From: Bacteroidia bacterium
GTDB lineage: Bacteria > Bacteroidota > Bacteroidia > Bacteroidales > Azobacteroidaceae
NCBI GenBank assembly: GCA_025999935.1
Contig: BNXY01000067.1
Location: 1 to 10,215, forward strand
Length of the DNA: 10,215 nucleotides
Direction of reading: 5' to 3'
The notes beneath the pieces were generated by a model, which saw nothing but the letters and a program-made list of their open reading frames with translations, had not been told where the DNA came from and did not search any database. Shown piece after piece: positions 5,775-10,215 of the stretch (position 1 is its first letter; each line of letters opens with the position of its first letter). The position numbers and the translations under genes are program-made.

Positions 5775-6113
5775 ATGAATCAGATTATTGTTGCCGAAGA
5801 AGATAAGCTTCGGGCTATTGTACACGAAGAAGTGTCGAAACTGTTTCAGGTAAAGCAAACTCCTAAAACAGAAATAGACACGATGACATTAACCGGCGCT
5901 CTCGCTCTGTTAGCCGAATACGGCTATATCCTGTCGAAAGCGAAACTGTATAAACTGACGGCATCGGGAAATATCCCTTGCCGAAAGTTCGGTCAAAAAT
6001 TGGTATTCTCCCGAAAAGACATCCTTTCATGGGCTGAAAATCAAACCAAGCCCAAATGCGACTGGAGTAACATCAGTTTAACCATTGCCCGAAGTGCAAG
6101 ACGCAAAAAGTAA
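5775..6113 (+). CDS. Excisionase-family helix-turn-helix protein
   Basis: This small protein of 112 residues starts at the ATG at 5775, after AAAGAAG. The N-terminal 30 residues are helical and charged. Residues 38-88 form a MerR/excisionase-like winged helix-turn-helix: the helices ALALLAEYGYILSKAKLYKL, then ASGNIPCRKFGQKLVFSR where the wing leads to a conserved basic turn, then KDILSWAE. Proteins of this type often sit on Bacteroidetes mobilizable elements just before a primase-helicase gene. They act as excisionase-like architectural factors or as regulators of replication and excision genes. Which role it has here is not shown by sequence. The helicase gene begins 5 nt after its stop, so they share a transcript from the strong promoter upstream. 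The repeat cluster at 5594-5685 is a likely binding site for it. Confidence 0.8.
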   Translation: MNQIIVAEEDKLRAIVHEEVSKLFQVKQTPKTEIDTMTLTGALALLAEYGYILSKAKLYKLTASGNIPCRKFGQKLVFSRKDILSWAENQTKPKCDWSNISLTIARSARRKK

Positions 6114-6118
6114 TTGCC

Positions 6119-7309
6119 ATGAAAGAAAAAGAAAAGTACATCCGCATCGGCACATCGTTGTACAAGGTGGTGCAACGACCGCTCATCAGTGGAGATTATA
6201 TTGAAGAAAAAATCCTTTGGAGTTATGAAACACTTCGGCAGGATTACGGCAAGAACAATTTACCGGAGATTGAAAAATACAATGGATTTTGTATTATCCC
6301 CGACCATGTGAACTATCAACAGGTTCATGGAACGTATCTCAATCAATACGAACCGATAAACCATATTCCTTGTCAGGGAGAATTTCCGTACATCCGTTCC
6401 TTTTTGTCGCATATCTTTGATGAACAAGTCGAATTAGGGTTGGATTATCTGCAAATCCTTTATACCCAACCTACGCAAATGTTGCCTATCTTGCTTTTGG
6501 TTTCAAATGAACGCAATACAGGCAAAACCACTTTCTTGCGTTTCTTAAAAATGATTTTCGGTAAAAATGCCACATTCAATACCAACGAAGACTTTCGCAG
6601 CCAATTCAATGCGGATTGGGCGCATCGCCTGTTGGTTCTGGTCGATGAATTGCTACTCAACAAAATGGAAGATACCGAAAAAATAAAAAATCTTTCAACA
6701 GCAGGCGATTACAAGATTGAAGCCAAAGGCAAAGACAGGCGGGAGATTGAGTTTTTTGCAAAGTTTGTACTTTGTTCCAATAATGAACGGAATCCCATCA
6801 TCATCCCAAAGGAAGAAGTACGCTTTTGGGTACGTAAGATTAACCCAATCGAAAAGGACAATATTTACCTGCGGGAACAAATGATAAAGGAAATTCCGCA
6901 TCTTCTGTATTTTCTTCTCAATAGAACACTTTTTACGAAAAACGCATCCCGTATGTGGTTCAGTCCGGCAATGCTTGAAACACCTGCCTTGCAGAAAATC
7001 AAGAAATACAATACCAATAAGGTTGAAATGGAAATTGCTGCCTATTGTCTTGAAGTAATGGAACGGCTCGAAAAGGATAATATACTGTGTTGCCCTGCGG
7101 ATTTTCTCGATATTATCCGAAATGCAGGGCTGAAAACGGATATTACCCAAGTCCGCAGCATTCTGAAAGACGGGTGGGGACTTCGTTCGGGAAAAAATAG
7201 CGACTACACCTTTTACCATATCGGAGCAGAAGGCGAATTGTTTCCGATGAAAAGAAAAGGAAGGTACTTTGAAATCATACGGAGTGATATTGACGAAATC
7301 TTGTTGTAA
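6119..7309 (+). CDS. Primase-helicase family protein (SF3-like ATPase)
   Basis: The 396-residue ATPase probably unwinds DNA at the element's origin. Residues 1-100 form a poorly conserved N-terminal domain. The ATPase core follows, with Walker A at SNERNTGKTTFL (129-140), Walker B at LLVLVDE (171-177), and a motif C-like segment, KFVLCSNNERNPIIIPKEEV (215-234), where the paired asparagines act as sensor. This order is typical of superfamily 3/D5-like helicases in phages and in primase-helicase genes of Bacteroidetes mobilizable elements. A C-terminal domain of about 130 residues (from around 265) may bind DNA or the partner primase. No primase motifs are visible in this protein; that job appears to belong to the CHC2/Toprim protein encoded after the iteron-like region. 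It shares an operon with the HTH gene 5 nt upstream. All core motifs are intact. Confidence 0.85.
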   Translation: MKEKEKYIRIGTSLYKVVQRPLISGDYIEEKILWSYETLRQDYGKNNLPEIEKYNGFCIIPDHVNYQQVHGTYLNQYEPINHIPCQGEFPYIRSFLSHIFDEQVELGLDYLQILYTQPTQMLPILLLVSNERNTGKTTFLRFLKMIFGKNATFNTNEDFRSQFNADWAHRLLVLVDELLLNKMEDTEKIKNLSTAGDYKIEAKGKDRREIEFFAKFVLCSNNERNPIIIPKEEVRFWVRKINPIEKDNIYLREQMIKEIPHLLYFLLNRTLFTKNASRMWFSPAMLETPALQKIKKYNTNKVEMEIAAYCLEVMERLEKDNILCCPADFLDIIRNAGLKTDITQVRSILKDGWGLRSGKNSDYTFYHIGAEGELFPMKRKGRYFEIIRSDIDEILL

Positions 7310-7318
7310 TGTTGTTTG

Positions 7319-7492
7319 ATAATATTTATAATTATGATAATCAATAATATAAATAACACAACAAGACCACAACAAAGGCACAACAAAAAACAGGTTTGTT
7401 GTGAGAAACCGCAACAGATAAAATGTTTGTTGTGTAGTTGTTGCATTTATAACTTTTTATTTCACTGCAAATTAAATCCATTTCACAACAAA
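7319..7492. other. Candidate replication origin: AT-rich tract plus CACAACAAA iterons
   Basis: Positions 7319-7356 are a 38-base tract with only two G/C bases. It contains an 8-bp inverted pair (TATTTATA at 7323, TATAAATA at 7348) and suits DNA unwinding. Next to it are six 9-bp sites: direct CACAACAAG/A at 7357, 7368 and 7379, exactly 11 bases apart; inverted TTTGTTGTG at 7395 and 7426; and a further direct copy at 7484. Sites three and four form a perfect 9-bp palindrome with a 7-nt spacer. Partial copies occur around 7438 and 7493. Phased iterons next to an AT-rich tract, between helicase and primase genes, is the classic plasmid origin layout. An operator array for the primase gene is the alternative. 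Confidence 0.6.
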
Positions 7493-7512
7493 ACAACAAA
7501 AAATTTAGTAGT

Positions 7513-8427
7513 ATGGCACTCGACGAAATAAAACAGATAAGCATCCGGGAATATCTCGGACAAATGAATATGTACCCGATAAAGGAGTATGGCTATTACG
7601 GCATGTACCATTGTCCGTTCCGTAGCGACCATAATGCGAGCTTCAAAGTAGATTACAATAAAAATGTATGGCACGACTTCGGAACAAGTGAAGGCGGTTC
7701 TATTATTGATTTAGTGATGAAGTTAAACAACTGTTCGTTTAATGAAGCAGTCAGACAGCTGGATAACAATACGGTCAAACGTACAAATGATTGTATATAC
7801 CAACATCACAATGTTGGAACATCACAACGTTGCAACGCGGATGACTTTTCTTTTCATCGAAATGAAATAACAACTATTCAGCCGATTAATCACCCAAAAC
7901 TAATCCAATGGGTAAAGGAACGGAAAATTGATTTAAGTTTGGCAAATCTATATTGTAGAGAAGTCCACTATCAAAACCAAAGCGGGAATTATTTCTCTAT
8001 CGGGTTCAGAAACGATAAAGGAGGATACGAATTAAGCAGTCCACCAGACTTTAAAGGTTGTATTGCGCCGAAAGATATTACAACCATTTGTAGGAATAGC
8101 AATACTTGTTTGGTTTTTGAGGGTTTCTGGGATTTCCTTTCTTATCTCACGATTCAAAAAATCGGAAAGACAAAACACGATGTTACCGTTCTCAACTCAG
8201 TTGCCAATGTTCAAAAGGCAATGGATTTTCTGAAAACACACAAGGAAATCTATACTTATCTTGATAATGATGACGCCGGACAAAAAGCAACCGAGTTAAT
8301 CAAGTCTGCAAACTGTAATGTGTATAATCGTTCAACAAAGTATGCAGAGTATAAAGATTTGAATGATTATTTGCGAGGGAAAAAGCTGATTCTGAAAATA
8401 CCCCAAAAGAAAAGTATGCGATTATGA
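7513..8427 (+). CDS. DnaG-like primase with CHC2-type and Toprim domains
   Basis: The 304-residue protein combines two primase domains. Residues 30-66 resemble the CHC2 DNA-binding region: YHCPFRSDHNASFKVD, then NVWHDFGTSEGGSIIDLV. The zinc ligands are incomplete (H33 and C34 present, no CxxC pair), a common degeneration in plasmid and mobile-element members. A variable linker follows. The Toprim domain then has EGFWDFLSYL (203-212; catalytic E203) and TYLDNDDAGQKA (248-259; the DxD metal-binding pair), and a KDLNDYLRG motif near 281-289 that is also usual in this family. It probably makes primers for replication of the excised circle or of the transferred strand, working with the helicase encoded upstream. 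The start ATG at 7513 follows the iteron-like array, which may also control its expression. The C-terminal tail is short and basic. Confidence 0.85.
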   Translation: MALDEIKQISIREYLGQMNMYPIKEYGYYGMYHCPFRSDHNASFKVDYNKNVWHDFGTSEGGSIIDLVMKLNNCSFNEAVRQLDNNTVKRTNDCIYQHHNVGTSQRCNADDFSFHRNEITTIQPINHPKLIQWVKERKIDLSLANLYCREVHYQNQSGNYFSIGFRNDKGGYELSSPPDFKGCIAPKDITTICRNSNTCLVFEGFWDFLSYLTIQKIGKTKHDVTVLNSVANVQKAMDFLKTHKEIYTYLDNDDAGQKATELIKSANCNVYNRSTKYAEYKDLNDYLRGKKLILKIPQKKSMRL

Positions 8428-8457
8428 GCAAATATTTCTATTTTTATTGCAAGACGT

Positions 8458-8477
8458 CAGTTTGTTCCCACAAACTG
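8458..8477. repeat. Perfect hairpin upstream of mob genes, candidate oriT part
   Basis: CAGTTTGT (8458-8465) and ACAAACTG (8470-8477) form a perfect 8-bp inverted repeat with a TCCC loop. It lies in the 84-nt gap between the primase gene and the mobilization genes. There is no T-run after it on the plus strand, so it is a poor terminator. Relaxase origins of transfer usually have such a hairpin next to the nick site and lie upstream of mob genes, so this gap is the best oriT candidate. No nick-site consensus could be recognised. Confidence 0.45.
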
Positions 8478-8511
8478 AAAAATCATCACTCCGTTCTAAC
8501 TTTTGACATCT

Positions 8512-8823
8512 ATGTCCAACAAGGATGAAGAAATAAAATTTCGTTGTACGTCTTTTGAGAAATCCATTATCAAGCAAAAGGCGTTTCAAACAGGAAAGAC
8601 TGTATCCGAATACTGCCGGATTCAGTCTATCAGGGGAAAGGTTGTATCCAAACCAAAATTGACGGAAGAAGAAAAATTGTTTTTTCGCTTGTTGCAAACG
8701 CACAATTCCAATTTCACGAAAATCGGAAATTACATCAAGAACAAAGCCCCTGAATTAATTCCTGAAATCATATTACATTTAGAAAACATGAAGAAGTTGT
8801 ACACTAAATTTTTCCCCGAATGA
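8512..8823 (+). CDS. mobC: MobC-like mobilization accessory protein
   Basis: The 103-residue protein resembles the small relaxosome proteins (MobC type) that bind oriT and help the relaxase open it. The N-terminal half has the ribbon-helix-helix-like pattern: a strand (EEIKFRCT), a basic helix (SFEKSIIKQKAFQTG), then KTVSEYCRIQSIRG. The segment LLQTHNSNFTKIGNYIK near 60-76 matches the family's conserved 'i.gi..NlNQia...N' region, followed by a helical C-terminus. I chose the ATG at 8512 over an in-frame TTG at 8503; the difference is three residues. Its stop codon overlaps the relaxase start (ATGA), so the two are coupled, as is usual for mobC-relaxase pairs. The hairpin upstream is its likely binding region. 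Confidence 0.75.
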   Translation: MSNKDEEIKFRCTSFEKSIIKQKAFQTGKTVSEYCRIQSIRGKVVSKPKLTEEEKLFFRLLQTHNSNFTKIGNYIKNKAPELIPEIILHLENMKKLYTKFFPE

Positions 8824-9692
8824 TAGCCAAAGCAAAAGCCATATCGCACGGAAAGGAAGCAATCAATTATGCTTTGAGAGAAGGTAAGATGGGGATTTTC
8901 CTGTGTTCCAATCTTATTGCAAGCAATAATCCCGCTGAAATCCTGCAAGAATTTGAGATGACACAACGCTACAATGAGCGATGCAAAAACAAATTCCTGC
9001 GGTTTGAAATCGGTATTGCTCCGCAGGATGAATCCAAATTGACAAAACAGGACTTGCGAATTATCTGCCGGAAATTTACCAAAGCAATGGGATTACAGGA
9101 TAATCAATGGTTTGCCTGCACGCATAAAGACACCGATAATCTGCATATTCATCTGATAGCAAATAGACTCAGTATAGGCGGTGCAGTGCATCAAACGGAC
9201 TTTGTCAGCAACAGGGCATCAAAAATAGCCGAAGATATAAGCCGTAAAATGGGATTGACCATTGCCAACGAAGTCAGACGACAAAAGCAACACGACAAAC
9301 AGCAGATGTCGCCAACCAGATTTGAGATAAAGAAACGGTTACAAGATATTGCGTACAGGGAATTTAGAAATATTGCCAATAAAACGCCGAAAAACTTCAT
9401 TGATGCTTTGAAAAAACAAGGCGTAATCGTTGAGCCAGTCCGAAACAAGCAAAACAAAATCTATGGAATCCGTTTCCAATATGAAGAACAAACGCTTAAG
9501 GCTTCCGAAATCGGCAAGGAGTTCGGGCTTCGGTCATTGTTTCATCATTACGGATATTCTATTGACGAACGACGGATACAGCCGAAACATTTTGAAAAGC
9601 CACACCTTGACAATACGCAAACAGGTAGCGGACTTCTTTCCGGTTTGGCTTCTATTATCATTCCCGAAGCAAGTTCAGGGGAATATGAGTAA
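8820..9692 (+). CDS. MobA/VirD2-type relaxase, 3' end cut by an IS66 element
   Basis: The relaxase nicks oriT and leads the transferred strand to the recipient. The 290 residues seen include INYALREGK near the N-terminus, where Y17 is the likely nucleophile. The metal-binding histidine motif is THKDTDNLHIHLIANRL (101-117; H102, H109, H111), typical of MOBP relaxases. A basic region (150-175) and a C-terminal domain (175-260) with PKNFIDALKKQGVIVE follow. The start overlaps the mobC stop codon. The last codons read GAA TAT GAG TAA, and the stop is formed by the first bases of the IS66 left end (9689). The natural C-terminus is therefore replaced, and perhaps a few tens of residues are missing. 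Relatives I recall have a charged, basic tail there. All catalytic motifs lie well upstream, so the protein may still nick DNA. The extent of the loss is inferred. Confidence 0.85.
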   Translation: MIAKAKAISHGKEAINYALREGKMGIFLCSNLIASNNPAEILQEFEMTQRYNERCKNKFLRFEIGIAPQDESKLTKQDLRIICRKFTKAMGLQDNQWFACTHKDTDNLHIHLIANRLSIGGAVHQTDFVSNRASKIAEDISRKMGLTIANEVRRQKQHDKQQMSPTRFEIKKRLQDIAYREFRNIANKTPKNFIDALKKQGVIVEPVRNKQNKIYGIRFQYEEQTLKASEIGKEFGLRSLFHHYGYSIDERRIQPKHFEKPHLDNTQTGSGLLSGLASIIIPEASSGEYE

Positions 9693-9734
9693 GCAACCGC
9701 TGAACCCCGTCTATGTTGTTTTTTCAAATTCTCG

Positions 9735-9742
9735 TACTTTTG
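9735..9742 (+). promoter_or_regulatory. -7 box of the IS66 transposition operon
   Basis: TACTTTTG matches the Bacteroidetes -7 element (TAnnTTTG) and lies 20 nt upstream of the tnpA ATG. A GTTG at 9715-9718 is the only -33-like sequence and its spacing (16 nt) is short, so the promoter is plausible rather than sure. Confidence 0.4.
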
Positions 9743-9762
9743 CGTTTTAAAGCATCAAGGAT

Positions 9763-10113
9763 ATGATAACATCAGAACAGTTCAAGGAAATCTACGCACG
9801 GTATAAATCCTCCGGGCTAACAGTTCGGGGATTTTGTGCGAATGAAGGGCTTCAAGAAGCGCGTTTTTATTATTGGCAAAAGCGGATGAGAAATTTTCTT
9901 TCGGGAAAAGAAGGTTTTGTACCTTTGGTCATCCATGCCGGGACGACGGATTTGTCTGCTAACGGAGAATCAGGGCTAATTTTCCCCGGCCACCCTCCCG
10001 TCACGGTTCAAGCCATCCAATGTGAAATAACTTATTCCAACGGCACCCGGTTGAAACTCAAAGGGAGTGTTGATTATAAACTGTTGCGTTCCTTACTTTT
10101 CTTAAACCGATAA
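9763..10113 (+). CDS. tnpA: IS66 family accessory protein TnpA
   Basis: The 116-residue protein matches the small first ORF of IS66-family elements. It has an N-terminal helix-turn-helix (ITSEQFKEIYARYKSSGLTV, then RGFCANEGL) followed by the family's FYYWQKRMR motif (residues 35-43). The C-terminal part (CEITYSNGTRLKLKGSVDYK and LLRSLL) resembles the usual TnpA ending. TnpA is required with TnpB and the transposase TnpC for IS66 movement, and its exact biochemical role is not settled. The ATG at 9763 follows AAGGAT, a fair ribosome binding site. The tnpB start is 5 nt after its stop codon, as expected for a shared transcript. It appears intact. Confidence 0.9.
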   Translation: MITSEQFKEIYARYKSSGLTVRGFCANEGLQEARFYYWQKRMRNFLSGKEGFVPLVIHAGTTDLSANGESGLIFPGHPPVTVQAIQCEITYSNGTRLKLKGSVDYKLLRSLLFLNR

Positions 10114-10118
10114 AAGCC

Positions 10119-10215
10119 ATGTTCAATCTCAATGATTCGATGCAGTATTTTCTCTATCCTTATCCCACCGACATGCGGAAGAGTTTTTACACATTAAGCG
10201 GAATAGTGACCAATA
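10119..10215 (+). CDS. tnpB: IS66 family protein TnpB, partial (5' end)
   Basis: Only the first 32 residues are in the window. They read MFNLNDSMQYFLYPYPTDMR and continue KSFYTLSGIVTN. The PTDMRKSFxxLSGIV segment is the signature N-terminus of IS66 Orf2/TnpB. The start is the ATG 5 nt after tnpA. The right part of the gene, tnpC and the terminal repeat lie beyond the edge. Confidence 0.85.
   Translation, partial: MFNLNDSMQYFLYPYPTDMRKSFYTLSGIVTN

Larger units (their letters stand above)
1989..10215. mobile_element. Integrative and mobilizable element (left part), tRNA-inserted
   Basis: The element starts at the tRNA 3' fragment and runs off the right edge. Its plus-strand modules are a tyrosine integrase, an AbiE-like toxin-antitoxin cargo operon, an excisionase-like HTH protein, a helicase and primase around an iteron-like array, and MobC plus a relaxase. 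It carries a nested IS66-family element. No conjugation (tra/T4SS) genes are seen, so it would need a helper element to transfer. The right attachment site is not in the window, so its length is unknown and conjugation genes beyond the IS cannot be excluded. Confidence 0.75.
9689..10215 (+). mobile_element. IS66-family insertion sequence, left part
   Basis: The IS66-family accessory gene tnpA and the start of tnpB identify the element. The left end is placed at GTAAGCAACCGCTGAACCCC, because IS66-family terminal repeats begin with GTAAGC. The bases just before it, GAATATGA (9681-9688), should be the 8-bp target duplication and would be repeated after the right end. The larger transposase gene tnpC and the right repeat lie outside the window. 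Insertion is at the 3' end of the relaxase gene, in the same orientation. Confidence 0.7.

Noticed and set aside
6695..7414. 239-residue minus-strand ORF opposite the helicase gene
   Set aside because: It is the antisense shadow of a gene with clear Walker motifs and runs through the AT-rich origin candidate.
7357..7492. Short CRISPR array
   Set aside because: The repeats are only 9 bp, occur in both orientations and have 2-bp spacers between the direct copies; no cas genes are present. Iterons or operators fit better.
8458..8477. Rho-independent terminator after the primase gene
   Set aside because: The hairpin is followed by A-rich and mixed sequence, not a T-run, on the plus strand.

Overview
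The window looks like Bacteroidetes DNA, probably Bacteroidales. It is AT-rich, promoters carry the TTG/TTTG ... TAnnTTTG elements typical of that phylum, and the integrase has the phylum's usual GINF-type catalytic box. The genus cannot be told from this sequence.

Positions 1 to about 1990 read as the flank next to an integrated element. All genes here are on the minus strand and resemble restriction-modification genes. In transcription order they are: the first 55 codons of a cytosine-C5 DNA methyltransferase whose body is missing; a HARE-HTH protein of the HrgA/COG2958 type that looks like a restriction endonuclease; a 36-codon ORF; and an adenine-specific DNA methylase cut by the left window edge. 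A stretch without genes follows, with a terminator-like hairpin and the 3' half of a CAU-anticodon tRNA (1989-2031). That tRNA half is best read as an attachment site, with the element lying to its right.

Positions about 2031 to beyond 10215 read as an integrative and mobilizable element, all on the plus strand. It starts with a tyrosine recombinase preceded by three copies of an 11-bp repeat. Next is a defence or stability operon: a DUF6088/AbiEi-like antitoxin, an AbiEii-like nucleotidyltransferase toxin, and an unrecognised third HTH gene that overlaps the toxin stop codon. After a repeat-rich intergenic region comes a replication and regulation module: an excisionase-like HTH protein, an SF3-like primase-helicase, an iteron-like repeat array beside an AT-rich tract (candidate origin), and a CHC2/Toprim primase. 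The mobilization module is a hairpin (candidate oriT), a MobC-like protein and a MobA/VirD2-type relaxase. The relaxase reads directly into the left end of an IS66-family insertion sequence, which supplies its stop codon. The IS shows tnpA and the start of tnpB before the window ends.

Together the element appears able to integrate (Int), possibly excise and replicate as a circle (Xis-like protein, helicase, primase, iterons), be mobilized by a helper conjugative element (MobC, relaxase, oriT), and maintain itself or block phage (AbiE-like operon). The most novel-looking parts are the iteron-type origin candidate, the third gene of the AbiE-like operon, the repeat cluster at the integrase promoter, and the remodelled restriction-modification locus beside the tRNA.
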